The notes beneath the pieces were generated by a model. It saw nothing but the letters and a program-made list of their open reading frames with translations, did not search any database and was not told the DNA's origin. From Apteryx mantelli (lineage: Eukaryota > Chordata > Aves > Apterygiformes > Apterygidae), in assembly GCF_036417845.1 (NCBI RefSeq), contig NC_089981.1:9953501-10017500 (forward strand): a stretch of 64,000 nt of DNA, written 5' to 3'. A program made the translations under genes and the position numbers. Below, one piece after another: positions 11,201 to 22,300 of the stretch. Each line of letters begins with the position of its first letter. Position 1 is the first letter of the stretch.

Positions 11201-13571
11201 AAGCTGCTAAGCCTGCTGCACCACAAAAGAAAGCAGGTGAGCCTATTCTACAAACACAGCGTTGCTATCTCTAGCTTAGCAGCCATTCGGCATTTGCTTT
11301 GGTAATAGATTTCCTGGCACGAAGGTTTACTCTGCTTGTGTCCGCGCATCATCACTTGGCTAACCTTTTCTGGTTGACTGAAGCTTGTCAGGCACGGGAA
11401 GTCCTCCTGCCTGTGGCATCACCACCTGAGCCTCGACTGCTGAGAGAGGAGGAGGAGAGGCAGCTCGAGGAGCAAGGGGACGAGACATGGCCAGCGGTGC
11501 CTGCAGAGTCCAGCACACCCCTCTCTACTGGCAAGTCCTTTCTTCCTTTTTTCTTTTTTTCTTTTTTCCTTTTTTGGAGAAGGTGCCAATGACATCGATA
11601 TCTTCCCTCTTGTCATGGCATACCTGCTTTTGGTGATGCCAGTGGCTTTATGCCAAAGGCATTCCACTTCCAAAGGCATTTCCAAAGGCATTCCATTAGG
11701 TGCAGCATGTGAGGTCAGTCCCCAGGACAGTCACTCAACGTGCTTATGAAATAAAGCCCAGCCACAGAGCTTGGCTCACACTGTAAAACACTGGCCTCGA
11801 TGGCCCCGCAACGGCTAACTTCTCAAATGTAACATGTTTAGAGCAGTTGCTGAACACTCCACAAGTTCTTATGGTAATAGGAAACAGTGAGGATTTTTCC
11901 TGTGCTTTTGCTTCCTTTTTCTCTTCCTCTCCCTCTTGCCTTCCTGCCCACCAGCCCCCCACAAAGTCATTGCTGTCTGTCTGTGAGGCTTAGGCAACCT
12001 CTGTTTTTGGAAGACAGGGGAAGGAGAGCTTGTCTCCAAAGACTTTTCTGCTTCTCACCTCTTTTACTTCCTGTGATGAGAGACGAAGCCACCTGAGCTT
12101 ATGACCCTGCTTTGTGCTCTTGCCTTCGGTCTACAGTCTGCTCTGTGCACAAAATCTTCAAGGGCGTTCTTTTATGCATGATATAATCTAACCAGTTCTT
12201 GCGCTTTTTAAGTCTAATAACAATTGGACTCCCTTCACTTGCTGCCTTCTCTCCCTCAACACATGCATGTAGTGAGCCAGCACAATGGTACTTCAGTCCC
12301 TCTCACCATTTCCCTTGTGCACCAAGTAAGACGACGGTGCTAGATTTTGCAGACAGAACTGCTTAGCTAATGCTTTGGCTTGCTTTTTCTCCTATCTCTG
12401 TGCAGCTGCCTGCAGACAAAAGCGAAGGAGGAACGCATCGCCCTCAGAGAGCCTAGCAGAGAAGAGGAGGAAATGCTCACCCCCTGCTGAGAAGGAAACC
12501 AGCATCTCTCTCAGGGTAGGTTGGAGCTCACTGATCCACCTTTGCTTCCTGCTCTGCTGACAACCCTTGAGCTATCCATTATGCCAGCAGAGCTGCAGGC
12601 ATGGGCAACATTCAGCTAACAGGGAGACAGAAGCACCTCAGGAGGCTCCCACTGCCAGCTGGAAGCCCTCTTTCTAGAAGCTCTGTGGCCTCTCTTCAAA
12701 AGATGCATTTCGCAGGGCCCTGCATTGCAGCCACAGAAGCTCATCCAAGGCAAGAGGGCCTTTGCTGTGGCAGCCGCTGTCCTTTACTACAAAACGGGCC
12801 ATGGCAGTTCCTGCTGTTCTCAGAGAAGTTCACTTGCAGTTAGGATCATGGAGGTGATAGCCTGAGGAACAGCACAATGCTAGCTGAAACTGGAGCCTTG
12901 CTTTTTCTCGCAAGTCGGACACAGCAGCTCATTTCCTCCATGGAAATCTGCTGCGATATTTAGTCTGGTCTTGGACGTTTCACTCCTTCTTTATTTAGCC
13001 ATACAAGGAAGGAGGATGCGAGTTGTGTGGGACCATTTTCTTTTGTGTCTGAACACATCGAGAGCCTATTCAAATGATCTCGTGCTAACGCAAACTTGTA
13101 CTGTCTCCCTTTTTTCTTCAGCAACTTTTGAAGGTCGTTGGCGACACAACAAAGCACTGCAACATCCGCCACCTCGAAAAACTACACCTGGTGCTCAGCC
13201 AGTGTGTTTACCGCCATCGGCAAGACGATGACAAAACGCAGTTGATAGAGGTACTTTGCTTACACAGCACTTCCTGTCACTGTTCTGCACTTCTTCCTTG
13301 TGCACAGTGGATATCCTGCTTATTCGCTATTCCTCTCTTTCCTGCTTAGCAGTCTGTGTTACATACGAGTTGCTGACTTCCACCCGGAAGGCATCTACAC
13401 AGACTTTCATTTTATACAAAGCAGCTAGCTACAGGATTTTACATTTCTATTCCAGCTTATAGCAAGTTTGCCTGTGTCTAGTTGGCAATTATTATTCCTT
13501 TTTTATCTTTTTTTTTAGTCTTTTTTTAGGAAATGAAGGAAGAAATTGAAAACTTCTCCTGTGCTCAGTAA
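8177..13571 (+). CDS. ATAD2-like: ATAD2-like gene, 5'-truncated and bromodomain-less
   Basis: Eight exons read in order and in phase as the C-terminal half of ATAD2, a nuclear AAA+/bromodomain chromatin factor: 8177-8259, 9407-9602, 10438-10623, 11101-11236, 11402-11530, 12406-12515, 13122-13250, 13530-13571. They encode the degenerate second AAA domain (GEPGYGQSS in place of a Walker A, so no P-loop lysine), the helical region after it, a basic linker and the terminal helical segment ending ENFSCAQ. The catalytic first AAA domain is absent; a CR1 sits where the preceding coding sequence should be. The bromodomain exons expected between 11530 and 12405 are not found. No stop codon lies inside the exons. 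The fifth intron would use a GC donor. ATAD2 fits better than ATAD2B from memory of the family, without alignment. It may be an expressed fragment driven by another promoter or a decaying partial duplicate. Confidence 0.82.
9407..9602 (+). CDS. ATAD2-like: ATAD2-like exon: start of degenerate AAA2
   Basis: The acceptor is TTTTGCAG and the donor GTACCT. Residues include [20 protein letters not shown], then [18 protein letters not shown] and [17 protein letters not shown]. The P-loop position lacks the lysine, as in the inactive AAA2 of the ATAD2 family. One base completes the previous codon and the exon ends on a whole codon. Confidence 0.88.
10438..10623 (+). CDS. ATAD2-like: ATAD2-like exon: AAA2 core
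   Basis: It is 62 whole codons, from acceptor TTGACTAG to donor GTATTT. It contains [20 protein letters not shown] and [19 protein letters not shown], the Walker B-like and sensor-1-like part of AAA2. The phase matches both neighbours. Confidence 0.88.
11101..11236 (+). CDS. ATAD2-like: ATAD2-like exon: end of AAA2
   Basis: The acceptor CCCACCTCAG lies behind a pyrimidine tract; the donor is GTGAGC. It reads [20 protein letters not shown] and [20 protein letters not shown] and ends one base into a codon. Confidence 0.87.
11402..11530 (+). CDS. ATAD2-like: ATAD2-like exon after AAA2
   Basis: It reads [20 protein letters not shown] and then QLEEQ, after which the sequence departs from the family ([18 protein letters not shown]) where the bromodomain should begin. 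The in-frame acceptor is GGGAAG at 11401; the stronger-looking TTGTCAG at 11391 would put the frame out by 10 bases. The donor would be GCAAGT, a GC-AG type intron. Confidence 0.7.
12406..12515 (+). CDS. ATAD2-like: ATAD2-like exon: basic linker
   Basis: The acceptor is CTGTGCAG and the donor GTAGGT. It encodes [20 protein letters not shown], a lysine/arginine-rich stretch like the region after the bromodomain. Two bases complete the previous codon and it ends on a whole codon. Confidence 0.68.
13122..13250 (+). CDS. ATAD2-like: ATAD2-like penultimate exon
   Basis: It is 43 whole codons from acceptor TTTCTTCAG to donor GTACTT. It reads [20 protein letters not shown] and DDDKTQLIE, the conserved C-terminal helical segment of the ATAD2 family. 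Confidence 0.87.
13530..13571 (+). CDS. ATAD2-like: ATAD2-like last exon
   Basis: It has 13 codons and a stop, [13 protein letters not shown] then TAA, after acceptor TTTTTTTAG. The family ends with the same acidic-ENFSC segment. It is too short to appear as an ORF on its own. Confidence 0.85.
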   Translation, partial: EMKEEIENFSCAQ

Positions 13572-13711
13572 CAGGAAACATGCTTCTACTCTGCCATTCT
13601 TTTTCATTATTTGCTGTTTAGTCCTCAGTGCACAATTCAGTGAAGAGAGCCTGTAGTTATCATATAAAGACATCTGTTTGTATATATATCCAAATACAGC
13701 GAGGCTATACC

Positions 13712-13717
13712 AATAAA
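13712..13717 (+). promoter_or_regulatory. Polyadenylation signal of ATAD2-like gene
   Basis: A canonical AATAAA lies 141 bases after the stop codon in an A/T-rich 3'UTR, a plausible end of the transcript. Confidence 0.6.
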
Positions 13718-14149
13718 GCTCATATAAATCCTTTTAAGCTTTCTTACTGGCTGTTTGTTGCTGTTGTTGTTCCATACCTATTGCGTATACATACATGATC
13801 TGTTGACATAGAGGCGTTTGGCCTTCCTTTCGCATGTGCATTGCCTGAAAGTCACGTGCCTGGCATTTTTAGGAGACCAATGGTTGTCAGTGCCTTTGAC
13901 CTACACACATCTGGACGTCTTCCAAGTAATCTCAGTGCCTCTCTCAAAAGAAAGCAAGGGAAAACTCGACCATCTTTGCCCAAACGGTGACAGGCGGTTT
14001 TTCTGGCGCCGCCTGGGCTACTGCTTATGCCGTTGTCTATTAGGCAAGGTTGCAAGGCAGCGCAGAGGTCATTCTTCTTCGGACCTGCTCGCGCCCCCAG
14101 GGGTTCTCAGAGAAGGAAAACAAAGCTGCAGCAAGCGTCGGGGAGGAAA

Positions 14150-14950
14150 ACTCTTCCCCAGGCAGCGGCACTTTGCTGTGCTCGGGGCGCCCCGCGCCCG
14201 GGCACGTCTCAGCCCGCAGCGCTGCCTGCTGCCCGCCGCCCCCCCCCCCAGCAGCTCTCCTCTGCCCGCTCGGCGGCAAGCGGCGCTCGCGCTCTCTCGG
14301 CCCCTCGCCTCGGCCCCGGCCCCCCTTCTCGGCCCGCCAGCGCCCCCGGCAGCCGCTCCGCCGCCCGGCATGGCTCTCCCGGCGCAGCTCTCCGCCCGGG
14401 CGGCCGAGCCGAGCTGAGCCGCGCCGAGCCGCGCCGAGCCGAGCCGAGCCGAGCCGAGCCGCACCAGCCCCCGGCTCCCCCGGTGCCCACCCCCGCCCAC
14501 AGCGCCCGCCCGGCCCCCACCCGCCGCCACCCGCCGCGACCCCCAGCGCCGCCGGCAGCCGCGCTCCGCGCCGGGAGCCGCCCTCGCGCCGGGAAGCGCC
14601 CCCGAGCCCCGCCGAGGCTGCGAGCCTGCCCGGGGCTGCAGCGCCCATGGCGCCAGCTGCCCCCGCACCCTCGCCCCCGCCGCGCCTGCCGCGCTCTCGG
14701 CTCCGCGCAGCGGCCCCGCGCCCCGACGCCTCGCCGCCCGGCGCCCACGCTCTGCCCCGCCACTGCCCCGGCCCGCCACGCCCGGCCGCAGCCTGTGCTA
14801 GCGTGCCCCGCAGCCACGGCGCTCCAGCCCAGGGCGCTGCTGTTGCCCAGCGCTCTCCTGCTCGCCCCCGCCGAGCCTCTGCGCCTTCGCCACGGATGCG
14901 AGCAGCGTGTACATTGCACTGCTTTAAAGGCTCGCGTCTGGCATTGTAAC
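14150..14950. other. CpG island
   Basis: Extreme G+C with dense CpG, against an A+T-rich surround. It begins about 580 bases after the ATAD2-like stop. Long ORFs in four or more frames are a by-product of the composition, being proline/arginine/alanine or glycine-rich with no domain. It is probably the promoter of an unrecognised transcript; no convincing first exon or splice donor could be assigned on either strand. Confidence 0.8.
14402..14460. repeat. Pentanucleotide repeat GAGCC/GCGCC in CpG island
   Basis: About a dozen units of GAGCC with GCGCC and GAGCT variants run in tandem inside the CpG island. Confidence 0.9.
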
Positions 14951-15805
14951 ACAAGAAATCGGCTTGGGGCAATGGTAACTCCCTTGCCAGGCTTGCTTGC
15001 CTGGATCGGCAGCGGTAATGGGCCTTCTTCCCAACGGAGAGCTGCCAGAGGCTGGTCACAGCCTGCCCTTCTGAGCGCAGATCCAAAAGCTGCCCTGGCA
15101 GATGGCCGTTGGCAGACGTCCGTCGCAGAGCAAGCGGCCATGGGAGCGTCGTCTTTCTTTTCCTGCTTCTGCCTACTGCAAACAGAAATCAAGCAAAGAG
15201 CAGGCAAGAAAATCAGGAGGAGAGAGCGCTTCTGCCCTTCCCCTTTGTGCAGTGCAGTGCTGTGTGATGCAGCAGGAAGAGCCGAGAGCGAACAGCTGAA
15301 GGCGCCACACACACTTTACCCCAGACTTTGGAGAAACTCCAAGGCAGCTAAGCGCTTACGAAGGAAACAACCACCCGAGCTGTAAAACTGTGAGCATCCC
15401 TCAAGGGACACAGCCTTTGCTGATCTGGTTTTACATTTGACTCTCTGTGTCCTCTCAGAGAGGGCTGCTGCCCAGGCGCTACTGCTCCTCCACCTCTTCT
15501 ACCCTTTCACTTGAAAAGCCCTCCCTCCTGCTCTCTCTCCTTGCTGCTAGCACTGGTGTCGAATGGTAGTGCTCCGAGTGGGGCTGCTGCTTGCCTAGGT
15601 GCTTGCCCAGCACTCCCTGGCAGGGCAGCGCTACCCAATGCAGTGCACTTGCCCTGGACGATGGGAGCATCAGTGCAGCCCTCTTTGGCTTCAAGAGGTT
15701 CCGAAACCTCTTAGCCTGGGATTTGCACCTGCATCTTAGGGAGCAGAGTGTGCTGGGAACTGACAAGGATGGACTTGGTGGTGTGGCTGTGTGTTTCCAT
15801 CCCCT

Positions 15806-16495
15806 TCAGAATGAGCAGAAGAAGAGGACAGTGAGCATAATCAGGGTGAAGAGCCTGCCTGTTTGGAGGTGCTGGGAGCTGCACTTGCCTTTGAGGAAGA
15901 GGGTGAGGCTGAATACCAGCATGAGGGGCGTGCAGAAGAGGAAGTCCAGGACTCCAATGGTGATGAAGAGTCTGTGGCAGTTGCTGGAGGGGCGAACAGT
16001 GCAAGAAACGTACCCCAGCATGTTCAGCAGCAGCGAGAGGCTCCAGAGCAGGCTGGAGATGATGCCGGACAAGTGCTTTGGGCGATGGCTTCGGCACCAG
16101 CTGGGACAGAGGACAGACAGGCACCTCTCAATGCTGATGGCTGTCAGGAGATAGAAGCCAGTCCCGCACGTGAAAAGATCCAGGAAGAGGAATATCCCAA
16201 ACTGTACTCCCACATTGAAGTGCATCAGGCACTGAACTGTTTCGATGGCAATGCAGAGCAGGTAGCCAAAGTCAGCGGCAGCCAGCTTCAGGATGTAGAC
16301 AGTGAAGCGGTTCCTCTGGATGCGGAAGCCAAGGTACCACAGGACCGTGCCATTTCCCACCATACCAGAGGCAGAGCTGATGAGGCAGAAGCTTTCCATG
16401 AACTTGAGGAGAGCATATGACGGCCCTGCCTTTTGCACAGTCCCACTGTAATTAGTCCCTTCAGCCAGGCTTGAACTGCTTTGAAAGGAGAGCAT
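15806..16495 (-). pseudogene. MRGPR-type receptor, truncated in TM6
   Basis: A Mas-related G-protein-coupled receptor. It shows TM1 GMVGNGTVLWYLGFRIQRN, TM2 VYILKLAAADFGYLLC, TM3 with LLTAISIERCLSVL in place of DRY, then CRSHRPKHLSGIISSLLWSL. The chosen start, at 16495, lies 17 bases inside an exon that begins after the acceptor TTATTTCATAG, the usual layout for this family; the frame is open upstream to 16594. A TGA at 15806-15808 ends it in TM6 after 229 codons, against about 320 for the family. The same frame continues downstream with SQAKRFRNLLKPKRAA, like a receptor tail, but no NPxxY helix is seen. It is probably a pseudogene. The intact family acts in sensory neurons or immune cells. 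Confidence 0.88.
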
Positions 16496-16599
16496 TATGA
16501 ACTGATCAGTCACTATGAAATAACCAAAATGGAGAAAGTTTCTTCTTCTCTCTGTTTCTGCAAGAGACAGAGGGGAATTTGGTGACTGATACACTGCTT

Positions 16600-18670
16600 T
16601 TATACTTACAGCCTTGTGGCCTGGGACAGCTATCGCTCACGGAGTATGCATGGTTGATGTCTGGGAAGGTAACAGCAAGATGCTACATACTGAGGAGAAG
16701 GCAAAATCATGCAGAAATTTGGAGAGGTTGAAGCAGGAAGACAGGGTGAGACAGTTCAACAGAGTTAAAAAAAAGAAGCAGAAGAAAACATTGCTGCTTA
16801 TAGACAGGGAGGAGCAGGAGATGGGGAGGGGGTAACTCTACGCAGTGATCGTGTGTGTGTGTGGATGTCTGTGAGAGAGGACATGAAGATGGAACAGCAG
16901 AGACAGAGAACATCCCAAAGCATTAATGATGGCAAGGAAATGCTGAACCTATCCCAGAAATGCTTACCTTCCTGCCCCAGTGCATCGGAATTGACTGCTC
17001 AGAGAAGCTGGGACCTGGCACCAGCTCTAGTGTCTTTCTCTTGGTTTCTGATTCATCCCATGGATATTCTGGGAAACAGTTTCTGTGAAAAAGACAAGGA
17101 AGTTCTTTCAGCCTGCAGATTCAGTTTCTGTCTCCTGTGGCGTAATGAAGCAGGTGTTGTCAGGAAGGAGTGTTTTCGCTGTACTGAGGAGGCTGGGACG
17201 AAGTCAGTGGCAGATGAGAATGGGGCTCTCTCATGTTGTGAGGCAGTTTCCTATTTCTGCTCTACTTCTCTGGTTGCTTTTACAGTAGGTGGGGAGAAAA
17301 TTACCTGCCAGGGATTCCATTCCCAGGGATGCTGTGGGATTTTGCATGCATCTGTGAAAGGCTCTTGGTGCGTTCGTACTCTGGCCAAATGCTGTTATAA
17401 AGGAGATGTACAAATGAGCAGTCGGTAGAGATTGCGGGAAGTTTTCAGAGTAACTGTATTCTGTTTTGTTTTTTCTTTCTTGGAATATGAGAGTCAGCTG
17501 GAATGGGATTATTCCAGAGGAGGATGTCCCTTCTTCCAATGTTGGACTGCTCTGAAACACGCATATGCACCTACAGATTCCTTCGTCCAGACCTCAACCA
17601 CATTGCAGAAATACCAACAGTACCCTGAGTGCCTTATGTTGCAATCAATGAGAAAATAAAGACTATTTCAAACTCTGGTGTCTAGGAGCTCTTGTGATGA
17701 GTGGAGTCAGGTTTGCTGCCCTCAGGGCGGCAGGTGTCCCTTGCAGGCACCTCATGCCACTAGTACATGGACTACGTTGAGGAACACACTCAGCACTAAC
17801 ATCCTTGGCTGCCTGTCTCCTTTCAACCGTCCCCAGGGAAGCAGAAATGTGGTTTTTTTTCAGGGTGCTGGTGGCCCCCGAGGAACGCATTCTTCTTAGC
17901 CATGACCACTGACCTTCTAGAGTGCTCTGTGTCCTGGCATCTTCCCAGAGAGATACTGAGCAAGTCAGAGGACAAACATAGCTCACTTGCTGAGGGCATG
18001 CTCCATGGTAGGCTGGGCTGGCTATCTTAATGTTAGTTCAGGGCAGAAAATTCTGCACATGATCCCTATTCCTTGCAGTCATCCTATCACTGACTTCTTT
18101 TGGACCACAAGAAATATATTGCAAACACGTGGCAGATGGCACCTCTGAGAATGCTTGTCTCTTACTGTCAGTGATTGAGAGGGTCTACGATGGTGGTTTA
18201 CATCCTCTGGAGGTGCCTCTCTCTCCATTGGGCATTCAGGGAATGTCAGGTAATTAGCTTTCTATCTAAGACATTTCAAACAGATTTCATAATGTTAAAT
18301 AGCATCAGCCTGGGCCATTGATATGTACTGTCATGTACTGTCATACTGGTTGTAATGGACGCCCTGTGGAGATATGCCGAATCATCAAAAACTTTGCATT
18401 CCATATAATGCAAGTGAAGTAACCATCCTATGACTTCCATAGACCGTGCAAAAGCAAGCTGTAAAAGTCACTCACATTTCTCGTATATCTATTATAAGGC
18501 TTTGGTAAGATTGGTCTCTTGTCTCCAAAGCATATTCAAAACCTGAGTCTACTTCCTTAATGAAACTAATTAATGAAAGCCTGCATCAAATAGCAGCAGC
18601 ATAGATCTAGTTTCACAGACCTTGCAGAAGATACTCTACTGCTGCTCAGGGTCACACAGATTGAGAAGTT
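16600..18670. other. Intergenic; one MRGPR-leader-like stretch
   Basis: No gene seen. The 191-codon plus-strand ORF at 16853-17428 has no recognisable domain. On the minus strand 17500-17560 resembles the start of the MRGPR exon at 16440-16495 (FQSSPTLEEGTSSSG against FQSSSSLAEGTNYSG), perhaps a relic of a second copy. A GTGTGTGTG run is at 16851. Confidence 0.45.
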
Positions 18671-18679
18671 GTCAGTCCT

Positions 18680-19310
18680 CTTCCATAATGCCTGCTGCTG
18701 ATTTCACAACCTCCCTCAACACAACTTCTCATTCCCCAAGGGTCCACTGTCACTGCAGAACCTCCCTTAGCACACTCATCACTACCGAGTGTCCTCTTCT
18801 GACCTCAAAACCTCTCCCAACACAAGCTGTCACCATACATTGTCCCCTACTATTCACACTACCTGTTCTACTGTAGGGTCTCCTTGAACTCTCTAGCCAG
18901 CCTTATGACACCTCAGCAGCCACAATTTTGTAACCTCTCCTAGTGTTACCCTTCAAAACACGATGCCCGCTTCTGATGTCACAAGGTCTTTCAACACAGC
19001 TTAGCACCCACAGTATTACCTGCCACTTCATACGATCTTTCAGCACAGTCCCTCACCACACCTCAGGCACTTCTGATTTCACAAACTCCATGAAGACAGC
19101 CCCTGGCCATGTAGCATCCATTTCAAGTTTCACAACTTCCCTCCACACCGTGCCTTGTCCCCATCCTGCCCATCATCAAATTCACAACACACATTCACCA
19201 TGTCTCTGTCAACAACCCCCTTGCCAGTATTCACTATCCAGCTGCAAAACCTCATTCATCTCACCATGCACAGTCCCTCCTTGTCCAAATCACAGCTCCT
19301 CTGAGCATGA
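18680..19310. repeat. Diverged tandem repeat, ~55-65-bp unit
   Basis: A C/T/A-rich block repeatedly returns to CTTCTGATTTCACAA, then a CTCCCTCAACACAGC-like stretch, then a CACCACAC-TGTCCC-like stretch, with indels and substitutions. At least eight degenerate units can be followed. The ORF at 18943-19323 is a by-product. Confidence 0.7.
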
Positions 19311-19319
19311 CCTGCTGCC

Positions 19320-22300
19320 ATAGTGGTGTCCAGAGCCAGGTGCCAAGGGAAGTGGAATGAAAATGGAGAAAAGACCTTTCTCCTTTGCTGGCACTAAGCA
19401 CACCCCTACGGGGAATTATTTTGCAGCAGGAGGTAGCAGCAATTCTTCATTTGGACTTGTGCATTAAGTCACCTCTGGAGGTCCATTTGGCTAGGGAAAC
19501 AAAAGGACATGAATGTGATGCTAGCCAAGTTGCTGCCATGTGTGCCACTGGGTACAGAAAGTGGCAGGCTGACTCATACTAGGTTAGCAGGCCAGATGCT
19601 ATTGGCCTGATCTCTGGCTTCTGTCATCTGTTGCTCCTCTTCCTTTCCCAAAGACTGTAAGACTTTGTTTACCTTCTTACCCAATACTCTTGTTTCCTGT
19701 AGTGACTACTGTTAACCCTCATTAAGCTGCCCAAGGCTCCAGGCAGCAGTAAAAGGACATTTAAGTTAGGGGACTATTTTCACCAAGGCATTTCTTTACC
19801 AGTATTTATTCTCATTAACTGTAGGATTTCTGTTTTCACTGTGGAGATCGCTGGCATTCTGTGCAGAGGAGATGGAGACATTAACTATGTTGCTATCAGG
19901 CCATTCCACATTTCCAGAAATATCAGCAAAACAAAGTAAAGGACAGTAGCTGAGACAATGTCTTTCCTGACATCCATGAGGCATAAGCTACAAATACACA
20001 GTAGAGTTCAGAGCCATGATAAATTTGACTTGGGCCTTGGTCGAGATGATATGGTGATATAAATCAGCATGTCTATTTGCTTCGTTTGTTTCATTTCATA
20101 GGTTCACCTTTGACTGCAGCTGCTCGGGTTAAGAAAGATGGGGCCCATCATGACAGTGAGATTTGTCCGCCCTCAGTTATTTTGTTTAAAAGCTAGATGC
20201 CTATTTCAGACCTAATCGCATCCTAAAATCAGTTCTGAGGTAGATCAGATGCATCTGCCTCCAGAGACATTCATTTTTTTCTGCAGAAGAGCCTAGAGTG
20301 ACTAAGTCAGGGTTAAATTTGCTGACTTCCACTGGCATTAAATAGGTGACTTCCTCCCTCAGTTTCCCAATTTGTAAATGAAGGATTTTTTGACTGACTT
20401 GGTAATTCACTGACCTCTGTTAAAACATGCAAATTCTTGCAAAGAGGCTTTATTCACTGGATTTCCAGTGATGAAATTTCTGGTGAGATAGGACTTGGAG
20501 GGTCATCAAGAGGTCACCCAGGACATCTTCTGTCCCTATAAAAACTTCATCGTAACCACTCCTGAGAGAAATGAGCCCAACCTGTCCTTAGAAGACTCCT
20601 GTGATAGGAATTCTTTACCATCCCTGGAGGATGGTGACTCTTCCTACAGCTTGAGGTTTCTTTCTTTTTTTCCTTTAATGAAGATTTCTCTTTTACATGT
20701 TTTTTGGAATACACAGAAGTTAAAAAAGGAGAGAAAATATCTAGATTACAAATGGACTGTTTTAGCCTTCACAATGCTAGGAAGCCAGAGCAGTGGACCT
20801 AATGGCCCTTTACACAGGGGAAATCTATACAACTATCAGCTTGGAGTAAGGAAGAACTCCGAGAAGCATTAACTGGATAGTTCCATGCATATGCTTGTCC
20901 AGCTGAATACTCAGCTACTCCTTTGACTGTTATTTCTTGTGGAGAAACCCTGAAATGCCTTTGTGATATCATTATAAAAGCACTGACTGACAACTGTTTC
21001 TTTAAAATACATTTACTTAAACTTTTCAGTCAAGACAGAACTCATTCTCCTCCTTTGCCACTTTCTTTCACGCCTTGCCTTCACTAAGCCTCCACCCCTC
21101 CCTCCTCCAGCCCCAAGAGCCCTTCAGGTGGAAGATTTCCTGCGAGAGGGTTAAAGGTTGGTACTTAAACGGTTTTCTTCTCAGCCCTTTTTGCAGCTGC
21201 TGGGGTATGAAAGCATCATTCAGCACACCCAGGTCACATCATCCACACAGCCTATTAAACCACTTCTCACACAGGCAGGAAACATCAAGATACACTTGTG
21301 ACACACGAAAGCAAGTAATAAATCAGATGGGACTGGATTATACACTAACAGCCACCTCCTAAGCAAGTTTTGGAAGCTTTCCAGAAGCCATTCTATGTTC
21401 TTTAAAGGTGCTGTGCTCTAACACATTCATACCAGGGGAGACAGAAGTTGAGGAGATAAAGCTGTACAGCCCTTACACAAAAAATTAGATCTCTAAACAC
21501 AGGTGAGGTAAGTTTTGCAGCTTCTCTGCCTTCTCGCTTTGCTTTGCTTTGCTTTGCTTTGCTTTCCTCTTCCTTTTTCTTTCTTCTTGAACAAATGTGA
21601 AAATACAGAAAGGAACTTCCACTGAAGTTATCAACTGTCTCTAGTTATCTTTGGCTAGAATCATACACAGAGCTAGTTCTACAGCCGCAGATTCGATTGC
21701 TTCGATATTATTCTTTTGTTTCCCATAACCACCGGAGATTTTAGGGAAGAATGCATGCAGTAAGGAGATGGTGCAATTTCTCACCCTTTCTGAGATGTTA
21801 AGAGTACACATGAGATTCATTTTATTTTGCAGCTGATTGCATTATGTCATATAGCTCAGGTCTACCCCTGCAAAGGCACTTGAAGAGATAAGCCATAACT
21901 GGTGGGAATCCTCTACTGAATTAGTCATTCTAGTAATCCTCTTGGAGTCAACAGTAAGAAACGGGTACCTGCAGCTCATGATTCATCACATCTACAAGTA
22001 GACTGGTCAGGTGTAATATGCCTAGCTTAGGTACAGGTGCCTACATGACTTAAGGCGATGAGATGAGATCAGACAGATGGGTAGTTTGTTAAATGCAGTT
22101 TGGTGGTGATGGAAAGGACCTTGTCAAGAAAGACACATAGTCGAGCTGTCTGAATTGTGAATCGGTCCTTTTGTAGATGCACACCGTGTTTCTAGCTCAG
22201 GAATTTGCCATCTGCTGGCATTCAGGCATGCAGTTTCCCCTGACCATTTCTCTCTTGGTCACTCTTTTCTGATTGCCTAAATGTGGCCCTGCGATTGCTG

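Noticed and set aside
14027-15385. Long ORFs in several frames (up to 452 codons plus, 367 minus)
   Set aside because: They overlap in at least five frames inside a CpG island, are made of Pro/Arg/Ala/Gly-rich low-complexity sequence and have no domain; they follow from base composition.
15863-16420. 185-codon plus-strand ORF rich in Glu/Ala
   Set aside because: Antisense shadow of the MRGPR coding exon.
16853-17428. 191-codon plus-strand ORF
   Set aside because: No recognisable domain, signal peptide or splice context; the composition is ordinary for noncoding DNA.
17231-17560. Possible second MRGPR exon (FQSSPTLEEGTSSSG)
   Set aside because: Only about 15 residues resemble the neighbouring receptor's leader and no transmembrane segment follows; too weak to annotate as a gene.
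18943-19323. 126-codon ORF
   Set aside because: Lies in the degenerate tandem repeat; Ser/Thr/His-rich translation reflects the repeat.
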